The position numbers were made by a program, and so were the translations under genes. The notes beneath the pieces were generated by a model. The model worked only from the letters and a program-made list of their open reading frames with translations, made no database searches and was not told the DNA's origin. A stretch of 64,000 nt of DNA from Natrialba asiatica DSM 12278. Its GTDB lineage: Archaea > Halobacteriota > Halobacteria > Halobacteriales > Natrialbaceae. Shown here one piece after another: positions 1 through 7,277 of this stretch; position 1 is the first letter of the stretch; each line of letters begins with the position of its first letter. The stretch lies in the NCBI RefSeq assembly GCF_000337555.1, contig NZ_AOIO01000049.1, positions 21,880 through 85,879 of the forward strand. Reading direction: 5' to 3'.

Positions 1-6
1 CTCTAT

Positions 7-294
7 ATGCCCGAAGAAGTCCTGTTCAAATCAGAGAGCGACCAGACCCGAGAAGACATCGCATCGTATCTTCGCAGTGTCGCTAATAAACTCGAACAAG
101 GGGGTGCAGTCACACTAAAATCCGGTTCCGAGTCCGTGACAATGGAACCGCCAGCCCGTCCGACGTTTGAGGTCAAAGCCGAACGCGAAGGGCCAACGGA
201 CGGACCTGGTGAATTGAGTATCGAGTTCGAACTCGAATGGGACGAGAACGGCAGTGAAGGGAACGGGGGGAGCAGCCAGTTAGAAATCGAGTAA
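7..294 (+). CDS. amphi-Trp domain protein
   Basis: Small acidic protein of 95 residues. The first 70 residues fit the short amphi-Trp domain family of haloarchaea (begins MPEEVLFKSE, then a helix with RSVANKLEQGG and a beta hairpin around SESVTMEPP). The C-terminal 25 residues are a Gly/Glu/Asn-rich tail. The family has no established biochemical role. ATG start lies six bases from the window edge, so its promoter is not visible. The next genes run on the other strand. Family call is by recognition; function is not known. Confidence 0.75.
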   Translation: MPEEVLFKSESDQTREDIASYLRSVANKLEQGGAVTLKSGSESVTMEPPARPTFEVKAEREGPTDGPGELSIEFELEWDENGSEGNGGSSQLEIE

Positions 295-375
295 TCAATT
301 AACACACTTACTGAGAGGGTGATTCACCGCAACGTAGGTGGAACAAACTCTTGGGAAAGTTTTATGACATCCACG

Positions 376-621
376 CTATCGGGCGTTCTCGAGCGTAGTG
401 AACGCTTCGCCAGTCGCAACGATCAACGCCTCTTCCGAATATCCGTCCTCGCCGTAAACCACGAGTTCGTTCGGCGCGTCAACGTTCTCGACATGTGCAT
501 GGTTTATCCGGTCTTCCCACTCGGGAACGGGCACATTGTTCACCGACTCGATAGAATCGGCGTCGACCCACTCAAACGCCGAAACTGACTTGCTCACGTC
601 TTTATCAGTAGCTTCATTCAC
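376..621 (-). CDS. small acidic hypothetical protein, last gene of leftward operon
   Basis: 81 residues, acidic, no membrane segment and no recognised motif. It contains a beta-rich stretch (NELVVYGEDGYSEEALIVATG). Its ATG overlaps the stop of the upstream gene by four bases. This is the seventh and last gene of a tight leftward operon that begins near 3519, so it is probably translated by coupling. Composition is typical haloarchaeal, which supports it as real coding sequence. Function unknown. Confidence 0.6.
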   Translation of the reverse strand: MNEATDKDVSKSVSAFEWVDADSIESVNNVPVPEWEDRINHAHVENVDAPNELVVYGEDGYSEEALIVATGEAFTTLENAR

Positions 622-1082
622 GCCCGCTCACCCCGTGAGCCCTCTGCAAACGCATCTGGTAGTGGGTCGCCGACATCGTCGGGATTGGCCGCTTGCAGCA
701 GTTGTGAGAGCGTTTCGTTATCGCGCTCGATGCCGTAGCGTTCCATCCGGCGGCGCATCATTTCGGAACCAGGACCATCCGGGAAGGTGTCGGCGAGGTC
801 CTGAAGCGTGTGATCGTAGTCGTGATACAGGTGCGCCAGCGTTCGCGGATCATCCCACGGGGCGAGCATGTCTGCATGGCGGAGTTCGCGAGCAACGGTT
901 CGGGAATCGGCGTCGACGGCGGCAGCGATTCGGTCGAGTCGATCGCCATCGCGATAGGATGCGAGGATAACCTCAGTCTTGTCGGGCGTGTAGGCTGCAA
1001 GCGTCTGCTGAGCGGTGCCGCTGGTCGTCTGCGTCGGGTTGCGTGTTGCCATCGTCTCTTTCGAGGGATTTCGGACGCTCAT
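618..1082 (-). CDS. HTH-containing plasmid/provirus protein
   Basis: 154 residues. Residues about 35-75 look like a homeodomain-type helix-turn-helix (ILASYRDGDRLDRIAAAVD then DSRTVARELRHADML), followed by a second helical repeat with the same flavour (HTLQDLADTFPDG). This suggests a DNA-binding adaptor with two small HTH units. Four-base overlaps on both sides place it in the 376-3519 operon. No enzymatic motif is visible. A regulator of the surrounding element is an inference. Confidence 0.6.
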   Translation of the reverse strand: MSVRNPSKETMATRNPTQTTSGTAQQTLAAYTPDKTEVILASYRDGDRLDRIAAAVDADSRTVARELRHADMLAPWDDPRTLAHLYHDYDHTLQDLADTFPDGPGSEMMRRRMERYGIERDNETLSQLLQAANPDDVGDPLPDAFAEGSRGERA

Positions 1083-1399
1083 CGGTCGGTTCCCCCATCG
1101 GCTCGAACTGGCTGCGAGGTATCTGTTGAAACAGTCGCGTAGCCGGTCTTCGGACGCTCATCAGGGCCGACACAGATGCTGTCGGTCACAAGATCGAGGT
1201 CTTGCAAGTCGTTCAGACACCGATAGGCCGTCGTTATCGAACATCCGAGTTCGTTGGTCAGTTCGCGAGCCGAGATCAGACCGTCGGCTCGATCAACGGC
1301 GACGTAGCATCGGGCACGATTCGGTTTGACGAACGCCAGTGCGTCGGGCAGTTCGCCCGTTCCGGTGAACTCGTCGGCGTCAACGAGTTTGTCGCTCAC
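1079..1399 (-). CDS. winged helix-turn-helix protein
   Basis: 106 residues. Residues 35-85 form a recognisable wHTH: ARCYVAVDRADGLISARELTNELGC is helix 1 to helix 2, and SITTAYRCLNDLQDLDLV is the recognition helix and start of the wing. The tail ends in VRADGGTDR, a disordered signature seen again in the upstream gene. It lies in the operon with four-base overlaps. Probable transcription regulator of the plasmid/provirus module; the target is unknown. Confidence 0.65.
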   Translation of the reverse strand: MSDKLVDADEFTGTGELPDALAFVKPNRARCYVAVDRADGLISARELTNELGCSITTAYRCLNDLQDLDLVTDSICVGPDERPKTGYATVSTDTSQPVRADGGTDR

Positions 1400-2805
1400 T
1401 GTCGGTCACCTCGCGTGTAATCGGGATCTGCACCCGCGCCACGTTGCAGGTCGCGGTAGGGAGTGCACTCGCGGCACGCCCACGTCGTGTCGGAATTGTC
1501 CCCGAAGACACGAGTGAACTGCTGTGTGACCTTCGAATCGCAGTTCTGGCAGCGGTTCTCGTCGTGGGTATGGGCAGTCGGTGTCCAGGCGGGCCGAGAG
1601 ACGATACCGCCGTCGCACCGAACCTCGGGGTCGGTCACGACGGTCAGTACGATCGGCTCCTCGCCCTGGTGTTTGATAGACACATTGTCCGGCGCTAACT
1701 TAGGATTGCCAGCGTCGCGGAACTCCTCGGCCGGCCCGAAGGCCGACTCGTCGATCATCCCGTAGTAGGGCTCGAGTTCACCGCCGCCAGACTGGTAGTG
1801 CTGGATCGTGCCCCGCGGCGTACGGAACACAACTTGACCGGTGAACTCGCGCAGTTGGGGTGGAATCCACAGTCCCGACTCGCCAATATGGGTCGTCGAC
1901 GGGAGTTCAGTCTGACCGCCGTCGGTTCGAAGATCAGTGAAATCCAAATAGCCAGGAGTTGTTTGGTGATAACAAGCAATGTCGGATGAAGATGAAAATG
2001 CAGACCTACTCGTCACTTGTGACCAATGCGGGGCAGCCTTTGCTGGGACAAGAACTGATGATGGGAAAATCCATCCCCTCGGTACTCGAGGCGGTTGCCG
2101 ATGCGGGGGTGCATCCTTTTCCCAGGTCGAAGAGGAAGATTTCAACGAAGCTATCGATGACAGTTGATCAGTCCCGTCTATAGAGTGACTGCCGTCAATT
2201 CGGAGATCGGCGTTGTGGTCAGTGTCCCTGTGAAGTGTGCGGCATAGAACACCGACATATTCATCATGAATTACAACTGTCTGTTTACTATGTCGCCCTC
2301 CACGAGCCAAGATTCGCTGAGTTCTCGACAAAGAATTGTACTGGCTGGACTCCTTCTGGTAATACTGGTGTACGGTGTACTCGTACTGGCAGGAGCATTT
2401 ATACCTGTTTCCAGAGAACCGGTTCAACTTGCAGTAATTGCATTCGTGATTTATCTGTTCTATCGGCTGGTGTTGGCTGCTGAACAAATCGCAGAGCAGA
2501 TGTAACTGCTCAGTACCGTCTGTAGGCTGACCGCCGTCAGTCATGAGATCGGTGTCACGATCAGTATCCGTGTCGAGATACTGGAGTGGCTTCCCAGTTC
2601 GAAGGAGCGCAGATTCGTGATCGTACTCGATCATTGCCTCTTTGCTATCGAATAGATCGGAACCAAACGGTCCACACTCCGGGCAAATGTCTGCCGGACC
2701 GGTTTCGGGATGGTTCCCTCGGGTCGTATCGACATACCCGCAAGCTCGGCAGTATTTCCGGCCAGTACCGCTCACAGACTCGTCGCTGTCGATATTGACG
2801 TTCAT
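1396..2805 (-). CDS. zinc-ribbon protein interrupted by two opposite-strand mini-genes
   Basis: The open frame encodes 469 residues, but only the ends read like protein. The N-terminal ~100 residues form a zinc ribbon (CRACGYVD, then CPECGPFG) and a disordered DTDTDRDTDLMTDGGQ linker. The C-terminal ~170 residues resume after TDLRTDGGQTELPS and end with a second Cys motif (CQNCD, then CREC). The middle third is poor in acidic residues and lies antisense to two credible + strand genes (1979-2167 and 2290-2505). Three diverged copies of the TDGG-coding linker bracket them. I infer an original gene of about 270-290 codons with two insertions that kept the frame open. Whether the full-length product is made is unclear. 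Confidence 0.55.
   Translation of the reverse strand: MNVNIDSDESVSGTGRKYCRACGYVDTTRGNHPETGPADICPECGPFGSDLFDSKEAMIEYDHESALLRTGKPLQYLDTDTDRDTDLMTDGGQPTDGTEQLHLLCDLFSSQHQPIEQINHECNYCKLNRFSGNRYKCSCQYEYTVHQYYQKESSQYNSLSRTQRILARGGRHSKQTVVIHDEYVGVLCRTLHRDTDHNADLRIDGSHSIDGTDQLSSIASLKSSSSTWEKDAPPHRQPPRVPRGWIFPSSVLVPAKAAPHWSQVTSRSAFSSSSDIACYHQTTPGYLDFTDLRTDGGQTELPSTTHIGESGLWIPPQLREFTGQVVFRTPRGTIQHYQSGGGELEPYYGMIDESAFGPAEEFRDAGNPKLAPDNVSIKHQGEEPIVLTVVTDPEVRCDGGIVSRPAWTPTAHTHDENRCQNCDSKVTQQFTRVFGDNSDTTWACRECTPYRDLQRGAGADPDYTRGDRQ
1979..2167 (+). CDS. small zinc-binding protein
   Basis: 62 residues, acidic. It has the motif CDQCGAAF at residues 14-21 and a second Cys pair in GGCRCGG at 39-45, a compact zinc-finger micro-protein of the kind common in haloarchaea. 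It lies antisense inside 1396-2805, between two copies of the linker repeat. Codon use and acidity favour this strand over the opposite one. ATG start at 1979. No SD is evident. Function unknown. Confidence 0.65.
   Translation: MSDEDENADLLVTCDQCGAAFAGTRTDDGKIHPLGTRGGCRCGGASFSQVEEEDFNEAIDDS
2290..2505 (+). CDS. small two-helix membrane protein
   Basis: 71 residues from the ATG at 2290 (MSPSTSQDS); an upstream ATG at 2266 gives a poorer N-terminus. Two hydrophobic segments, VLAGLLLVILVYGVLVLAGA and LAVIAFVIYLFYRLVLAA, form a helical hairpin with short polar ends. It lies antisense in 1396-2805 between the second and third linker repeats. Clear hydrophobic periodicity supports coding. Function unknown. 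Confidence 0.65.
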   Translation: MSPSTSQDSLSSRQRIVLAGLLLVILVYGVLVLAGAFIPVSREPVQLAVIAFVIYLFYRLVLAAEQIAEQM

Positions 2806-3041
2806 AGAACTGGCCTCTGGAATTGGCGGTTGCGCTCACGTTCCTCGCGGCGGCGCTGTCGGCGCTCATCAACAGGGTCCGGGTGGCGTTCAGCGAGAAC
2901 CTCCTGGTACAGTTCGTTGCGTTTGGCTTCAAGTTCTTCCACGACCTCCTCGGGAGCGACTTCACGAGCGGCTTCGACCGCGTCCCGAATCAGTTCGAGA
3001 CGGCGTTCGGCGTCAGCCTCGCTGTTGAACTCTCGCTCCAT
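2802..3041 (-). CDS. charged helical small protein
   Basis: 79 residues, almost entirely helical and highly charged (EFNSEADAERRLELIRDAVEA at the start, then an Arg/Glu-rich tail with RRQRRREERERNR). Probably a coiled-coil or nucleic-acid-binding adaptor. It is embedded in the leftward operon: its stop overlaps the next start by four bases, and its own start shares one base with the upstream stop. No named family recognised. Confidence 0.55.
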   Translation of the reverse strand: MEREFNSEADAERRLELIRDAVEAAREVAPEEVVEELEAKRNELYQEVLAERHPDPVDERRQRRREERERNRQFQRPVL

Positions 3042-3334
3042 TATGCCGCACCTCTATTGCGTGCGGCCGTGCGCGGAGACTCAAGGTTCTCACTGGTTAG
3101 CTCGGCTTTGCGCTCGTCGAGTGCGTCGAGGACTTCCGGGCGGCCACCGTCGGTGATCTGGCGTTCGACAGCTCGCCACGCTTCGAGCAGTTCCAAATCG
3201 CGGATGCCCGCGATCCGTGCGAACACGAGTTCCTTATTCGCTTGAAGGAACCGAGCAGGATCTTCCCCGTGTGTGGTTTCGATCTTGGAGAACTCGTGAC
3301 GGACGTCTGTGGCGGCCGCGTAACGACCGTTCAT
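3041..3334 (-). CDS. helical hypothetical protein
   Basis: 97 residues, mostly alpha-helical (DPARFLQANKELVFARIAG, then LLEAWRAVERQITDGGR), with a polar C-terminal tail. The 37-85 region resembles short helical repeat adaptors found in haloarchaeal plasmid operons; no enzyme motif. Its start overlaps the end of the upstream gene by four bases. Real coding sequence is likely from composition and operon fit; function unknown. Confidence 0.55.
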   Translation of the reverse strand: MNGRYAAATDVRHEFSKIETTHGEDPARFLQANKELVFARIAGIRDLELLEAWRAVERQITDGGRPEVLDALDERKAELTSENLESPRTAARNRGAA

Positions 3335-3519
3335 CGGCGAATCGCCTCCTCGATAAGAGAATCGTATTCACGGTCGTATCCTGGCGTGGCCGGGAGATCG
3401 ACGTTGATCTCGCCGTCTAGCGTGCCGACGACATGCGACTCGCTGGTGGTGTGTTCAGTGTTCTCTACTCCCGAATCGGTCCGACTAGATTTAAGTCGGT
3501 CTCGCTGTAACGTCTGCAT
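3331..3519 (-). CDS. first gene of leftward operon, hypothetical
   Basis: From the ATG at 3519 it encodes 62 residues (MQTLQRDRLK). A GTG at 3549 would add ten residues, but that segment lies in the conserved leader element described at 3535-3580, so I prefer the inner ATG. The C-terminal half contains DGEINVDLPATPGYDREYDS. No known domain. It opens the seven-gene operon that runs to 376 and is divergent from the regulator at 3729, sharing the operator-bearing intergenic region. Confidence 0.5.
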   Translation of the reverse strand: MQTLQRDRLKSSRTDSGVENTEHTTSESHVVGTLDGEINVDLPATPGYDREYDSLIEEAIRR

Positions 3520-3534
3520 GGTTCGGTGTCCTGT

Positions 3535-3580
3535 TTCCTGAGGGTACACGAACCGCGCGCGCCACGCCCTAACGTGGCGC
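3535..3580 (-). promoter_or_regulatory. leader element: conserved 15-mer plus 8-bp hairpin with TTAGGG loop
   Basis: On the minus strand a perfect 8-bp hairpin (arms 3559-3566 and 3573-3580) exposes the loop TTAGGG. Nine bases on is GTGTACCCTCAGGAA (3549 to 3535). The same 15-mer recurs at 13724-13710, again downstream of 8-bp hairpins with a TAGGG loop. The first gene starts 15 bases further on. This reads as a structured 5' leader or protein-binding site. Confidence 0.6.
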
Positions 3581-3655
3581 TTCTCCGAGACGATTAGTCA
3601 CACAGAGAGTGGTTCGTGCTAATTGATAGATAGAACTGTAGATACTTAATAATTC

Positions 3656-3697
3656 GCATTGTGCGGTCGCATAACGCGCATTGTGCGGTTGCACAAT
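3656..3697. promoter_or_regulatory. tandem operator palindromes
   Basis: Two copies of gcattgtgcgg-y-gca begin at 3656 and 3678, exactly 22 bases apart (two helical turns). The second contains the perfect dyad TTGTGC-ggtt-GCACAA; the first is degenerate in its right arm. They lie just upstream of a TATA box and the leaderless GTG of the wHTH gene at 3729. Autoregulation by that protein, or control of both divergent units, is the likely use. Confidence 0.65.
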
Positions 3698-3708
3698 ACT
3701 TTTTAAAC
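3697..3708 (+). promoter_or_regulatory. TATA box for leaderless wHTH gene
   Basis: The sequence tactttttaaac is centred about 26 bases before the GTG at 3729. This is the spacing expected for a leaderless archaeal transcript starting at the start codon. It abuts the right operator copy, so repressor binding would hinder TBP/TFB. Confidence 0.6.
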
Positions 3709-3728
3709 CCATTCTCGAATAGCAACTT

Positions 3729-3962
3729 GTGCCACCAGACCGTTTCGACCATGACCCTAACACTGGCGATTTCTCGTCTCAAATCCCAACAACACGGATT
3801 CTGGATGTCGTTCGTCTGAACGAACCTGTTTCGACTGGCGAAGTAGCTAACGAACTTGATTGTCACCGGAATACTGCGCGGTACCGATTGAAGAAACTCG
3901 AAGAGAAGGGTCAGGTCGAAAAGGAGAAAATCGGCCAGCAGTTCGTCTGGCAGTCGGTCTGA
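3729..3962 (+). CDS. winged helix-turn-helix regulator
   Basis: 77 residues, GTG start. Classic small archaeal wHTH: IPTTRILDVVRLNEP, then VSTGEVANELDCHRNTARYRLKKLEEKGQVEKEK, where CHRNTARYRLKKLEEKG is the recognition helix, followed by a beta wing (QQFVWQSV). The closely placed tandem palindromes upstream suggest it binds its own promoter. It probably controls the divergent 3519-376 operon; that is inference from position. Confidence 0.75.
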   Translation: MPPDRFDHDPNTGDFSSQIPTTRILDVVRLNEPVSTGEVANELDCHRNTARYRLKKLEEKGQVEKEKIGQQFVWQSV

Positions 3963-4022
3963 GTTTACTTTCGCTGTGTCGGGGAAGCACTTATATTCCT
4001 ATTTGTAGTAGGACCTATCACA

Positions 4023-4556
4023 ATGGCAGTTAATTCTGGCCAGGCCGGAAGCGGCGATTCCGGAGGTGAACGCGAGCAACTGAGTCAAAAAGAGCGTATC
4101 GAGCATCGGCAACGTGATATTTCAGAAGCGATTGACGATCTCGAAAATACTGCACCAAATGAGCAAGTTGAAGCATTAGCCGAACTGCTCCGCCAAATGG
4201 ATATCGAACTGAAACGACTCGAGGCTCGCAACCGACAACTGACGAGTCGGCTCAAGAAGGTGGAGGCTGTCAACGGGCTCACCGGCACCGAGATCACGTT
4301 CAGCGATACGTCGATTCTCGATCACCGAGACGAAAAGGTTGTCAAGGCGATCGTCGCTGACGAACTCGAGATGGTGACGTTAGCTGATCTGCAAGAACTG
4401 TATCGAAACCACACAGACATCCGCGACAGGGAAACGCTTCGCAGTCGGATCAAGGACCTCACCCGGCGTGGACCGTTCGAGCACGAACAGTCGGGGATGC
4501 AAAGTTCAGTGTGGCGATTCACTGGACTGGCAGACAGTAGTAACAATAGTTGGTAA
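4023..4556 (+). CDS. coiled-coil / wHTH protein
   Basis: 177 residues. N-terminal disordered head, a heptad-rich coiled coil at about 25-90 (QKERIEHRQRDISEAIDDLEN, then ELLRQMDIELKRLEARNRQL), then a C-terminal wHTH (VVKAIVADELEMVTLADLQELYRN followed by RETLRSRIKDLTRRGPFE). The sequence cacttatattccta about 30 bases upstream is a TATA box. The domain order resembles the longer coiled-coil/wHTH protein at 38836-39732; both may be plasmid-maintenance or regulatory proteins. No catalytic motif. Confidence 0.65.
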   Translation: MAVNSGQAGSGDSGGEREQLSQKERIEHRQRDISEAIDDLENTAPNEQVEALAELLRQMDIELKRLEARNRQLTSRLKKVEAVNGLTGTEITFSDTSILDHRDEKVVKAIVADELEMVTLADLQELYRNHTDIRDRETLRSRIKDLTRRGPFEHEQSGMQSSVWRFTGLADSSNNSW

Positions 4557-4744
4557 TACAGTTTCTTTATTCAAAAACACCTGTGGAACTGTCACGCAAT
4601 TTAGAGCAGGGATATTACAGAATGTATGGAGAGTATAAGAATTATTTTTGGAGAGCAAAACTAATACCAAGGTCGTTAACAGAGATGTTGGCCCAAATAT
4701 CTTGATTACGTTATTCCGATTGAATCCCATATTTAGGACGTTTA

Positions 4745-4798
4745 GGTTCCCAACAGATACTTTGTTACCGCACAATCACGGGTCTATGGTTGGGAACC
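4745..4798. repeat. 10-bp inverted repeat with 34-base loop
   Basis: ggttcccaac at 4745-4754 is the exact reverse complement of gttgggaacc at 4789-4798. It lies just left of a truncated gene (4812-4985), so it could be a terminator-like hairpin or the scar of a small mobile element. No transposase is adjacent. The rest of 4557-4811 is AT-rich and holds nothing else I can support. Confidence 0.5.
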
Positions 4799-4811
4799 CG
4801 GTCTAACTAAT

Positions 4812-4985
4812 TTGGATGTCCAGCCAGTTCAGAAGACCGAGACTCGTGTCGTCTTCGACTTCCAAGATGTCGAGAGCGGGGCCCAGGTTGTCCTTTCCCA
4901 CGAACTCCCCCAGAACGGTCCTAACAGTGCTGCCGATGGAAGGAGTGAAATGCTTGACGCCCTTGAAACGCTGGTCCAGGGATAA
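4812..4985 (+). pseudogene. C-terminal fragment of an Aha1/SRPBCC-type protein
   Basis: Reading from 4812 gives VQPVQKTETRVVFDFQDVES, then VVLSHELPQ and a final helix ending LDALETLVQG before the stop. This matches the last strands and helix of the AHSA1/START-like (SRPBCC) fold. The N-terminal half of the domain is absent and no start codon or promoter is placed sensibly. I call it a 5'-truncated relic. Homology to the fold is by pattern only. Confidence 0.5.
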
Positions 4986-5060
4986 CCCTTTTCGGGAGGA
5001 ACAGCTACCACTTTCAGCCTGCTAGGTGAACGTACTTGTCGACGGACGACGTCGATACGG

Positions 5061-5483
5061 ATGGGAAAGAAAATGATCGAAAAGCTCCGTCTCACAACCC
5101 GTTTCGTCGACGATCAAGACGAAGCGCTACGTTTCTACACTGAGAAGCTCGGTCTCGTGAAGAAAGCTGACGAACCGTTCGGGCCCGATAACCGCTGGGT
5201 CACTGTCGCCCCCGAACAGGACGAGACCGTGGAAATCGTCCTCGAACTCCCCGATTGGTCCGAGGACGAGGAAGAGGTCGACCGTCGAGCCGCGATGGTC
5301 GGTGAGCAACCGGCTCTCGCCTTCACCGTGGACGATTGCCACACAACCTACGAAACCCTGCGCGAGCGCGGTGTCGAGTTCACAACCGAGCCCCAAGAAC
5401 AGCCCTACGGTATCGAGGCCGTCGCACGTGACCTCTATGGGAACGGCGTCGTCCTCGTCGAACGCTCACCAGAGGCAGCCTAA
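5061..5483 (+). CDS. VOC/glyoxalase family protein
   Basis: 140 residues. Single VOC module pair: KLRLTTRFVDDQDEALRFYTEKLGL (first beta-alpha-beta), RWVTVAPEQDETVEIVLELP, then PALAFTVDDCHTTYETLRERGVEF and the closing AVARDLYGNGVVLVE. The family covers glyoxalases, dioxygenases and resistance proteins; substrate cannot be told. Possible metal ligands are not all in canonical places. ATG at 5061, with a second ATG at 5073 equally good. It looks like an ordinary metabolic passenger gene next to the replication region. Confidence 0.8.
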   Translation: MGKKMIEKLRLTTRFVDDQDEALRFYTEKLGLVKKADEPFGPDNRWVTVAPEQDETVEIVLELPDWSEDEEEVDRRAAMVGEQPALAFTVDDCHTTYETLRERGVEFTTEPQEQPYGIEAVARDLYGNGVVLVERSPEAA

Positions 5484-5486
5484 ACC

Positions 5487-5624
5487 CCACCTTGTCCGCT
5501 GTTCTTTCGGCACCAGTTGCACAGCACACACCACTTTGTCCGCTGTTCTCACCACACCACGTTGTCCGCAGAACACGCCACCCTGTCCGCTGCTCCATAC
5601 CCACACCACTTTGTCCGTAGTAAT
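5487..5624 (+). repeat. five origin iterons downstream of orc1
   Basis: Five direct copies of a ~19-base unit with core CCAC-nn-TGTCCGCTGTT begin at 5487, 5531, 5557, 5578 and 5606. Spacing is 44, 26, 21 and 28 bases; the third and fifth copies are degraded at the right end. A C-string precedes the core, as in haloarchaeal ORB elements. They lie just beyond the 3' end of the Orc1/Cdc6 gene, with further copies on its 5' side. Confidence 0.8.
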
Positions 5625-5634
5625 TCTTTCATTT

Positions 5635-6876
5635 TCAAGAATAGTCACTCAGAGTTCGGTCCTTATCAACGAGATCTACAATCGACTCATGAATACCGAC
5701 CTCTGTAACCGTTTCATCAAGTGCATTGACAATCATATTGACGTCCATATCGATCGAATACTCTCGATAGGTCCCTCCACGGCGGCCTTCATTTCGCTCG
5801 ACTGCTGAAATAATCCCGAGCATAGAGAGTTCACCGAGATGATCACGCATTCGTCGAGGAACAAGTGGATCAACCCCGATTTGCTCAGCAAAGTTAGTGT
5901 ATCTAGGGCGGATATCACGGGAGCGGATTGGCGTCTCATTCTGCATTTCGAGAGTGATTAGCGCATAGAGGACGAGATGGCCATGTTGGGTGAGTCCGGT
6001 AATCCCTTCTCTGATACGACCACGCTCGAGTTCCTCTCTGGCATCCCGCACAAGATCTTCAGTAATCGTTTCAGTGTCCCTGTCGCGAGCAAGGTCGCCA
6101 GCTTTCATTAAGAGATCTAATGATTGACGAGCATCACCCGCATCCTTAGCACCGTAAGCGGCACAAAGTTCGATAACACCGGTATCAAGAACATTATCGC
6201 GGAATGCAGCATCAGCTCGTTGTTGCAAGATCTCAATCAATTCCTGGGCATCATAGGCAGGAAACTGAAGTTCTTCCTCACAGAGTGAACTCTTGACTTT
6301 TGGAGAAAGGTCGTCTCGGAAGGAAAAGTCGTTCGAGATTCCAATGATGCCGATCTTCGCCTGTGAGAGGTTTTCGTTTGCCCGTGCTCGAGGCAACTGA
6401 TAGAGAATGCTGTCGTCCTGAATATGATCGACCTCGTCAAGAACAATGAGGAGAGTGCCACCACAGGAATCTAATTCCTCCCAGAGCATATCATAGACTG
6501 TGGGTCGAGGGTATCCCGTCGTAGAGATCTGGTTCGACTCGTCTCTGAATTTGTTAACGAGGCGCGTTGCGATTTGATAACTACTGGAGAGTCCATCACA
6601 GTTCAACAGCTTGACTGTGAGCTTGATGTCGTCATACTGAGCAGCATCGTCAATGAGATGATCGAGAAGGAACCGAGTCCCGGCGGTTTTCCCGACTCCA
6701 GTTTTCCCATAGAGAAAGATATTGTTTGGTTGTTCGCCATTGATAACGGGTTGGAGTGCGGTTTTGTATCGCTCGAGTTCTTTATCTCGACCGACAAGCT
6801 CACTCGGTTGATAATCTTCTCGAAGCGCGTCTCTATTGTGGTAAATATCTGTATCGCGTTCGAACATTCCACCCAT
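5635..6876 (-). CDS. orc1/cdc6: Orc1/Cdc6 replication initiator
   Basis: 413 residues. AAA+ ATPase with Walker A GKTGVGKTAG at about 57-66 and Walker B LLIVLDEVDHI around 142-152. A sensor/arginine-finger region follows (RARANENLSQAKIGIIGIS) and then a C-terminal winged helix from about 300 (GHLVLYALITLEMQNETPIRSRDIRPRY is one helix pair, split here for description). It binds origin repeats and loads MCM. The start could be MFERDTDIY at 6867, the more usual N-terminus. Iterons of one type flank the gene on both sides, so it is the cognate initiator of this origin. Confidence 0.9.
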   Translation of the reverse strand: MGGMFERDTDIYHNRDALREDYQPSELVGRDKELERYKTALQPVINGEQPNNIFLYGKTGVGKTAGTRFLLDHLIDDAAQYDDIKLTVKLLNCDGLSSSYQIATRLVNKFRDESNQISTTGYPRPTVYDMLWEELDSCGGTLLIVLDEVDHIQDDSILYQLPRARANENLSQAKIGIIGISNDFSFRDDLSPKVKSSLCEEELQFPAYDAQELIEILQQRADAAFRDNVLDTGVIELCAAYGAKDAGDARQSLDLLMKAGDLARDRDTETITEDLVRDAREELERGRIREGITGLTQHGHLVLYALITLEMQNETPIRSRDIRPRYTNFAEQIGVDPLVPRRMRDHLGELSMLGIISAVERNEGRRGGTYREYSIDMDVNMIVNALDETVTEVGIHESIVDLVDKDRTLSDYS

Positions 6877-7277
6877 ATTCTCTTAGCAAGGGTTACGTAG
6901 GAAGGATAATAAAACCACCCCCCACCGCAGAGTCCGTTGTGTCCTCTGTTCCTCGGAGCATAAAGAAGGTAGGTACCCTCCCACCCCACTATGTCCGCTG
7001 TAATTCAAAGAGGGTAGACTAGAGGTAGAGTAGAGATAGTCTTATTGATCTAGGAAAGCTTTATTGGTGTAGATAGAATATCGTCCGAACGATAGCTGTT
7101 ATCCATTGAGTGAAGGATCTTCGATCCGAACTCTGGTTTGTGGTTGCTTTCAATCTCAGAGAAACAGCGGACATTGTGGGGTGGGTGTGTCGTTTGGTGC
7201 TTGTTCACTGAACGTTCCTTTCCAGACACGCATCAATACATTCACATCAAATATTAGAGCCAACCACCGCTCGAATA
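6877..7277. other. putative replication origin
   Basis: This gene-free stretch upstream of orc1 holds an iteron in the same orientation as the 5487-5624 set (6986-7004, with a degenerate copy near 6930-6955). An inverted copy lies at 7163-7179. Between the opposed copies is a TA-rich 150-base segment (for example around 7020-7085) that could be the duplex-unwinding element. Opposed origin recognition boxes around an AT-rich segment beside an orc1 gene is the standard haloarchaeal origin layout. The call is from pattern only. Confidence 0.7.

Larger units (their letters stand above)
1911..2579. repeat. three diverged linker repeats bracketing two mini-genes
   Basis: Copies lie at about 1911-1948, 2168-2239 and 2508-2579. 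The last two align without gaps over about 72 bases at roughly 74 percent identity. The first shares the 12-mer ctgaccgccgtc with the third plus a GATC-GTG block. Each codes, on the minus strand, for an Asp/Thr-rich linker with the TDGG signature. One + strand mini-gene sits in each interval. This is the pattern left by cassette insertion with duplication of the target. Confidence 0.7.

Noticed and set aside
1700-2580. Middle third of the 1396-2805 product as a real domain
   Set aside because: Composition is not haloarchaeal and the opposite strand holds two better genes.
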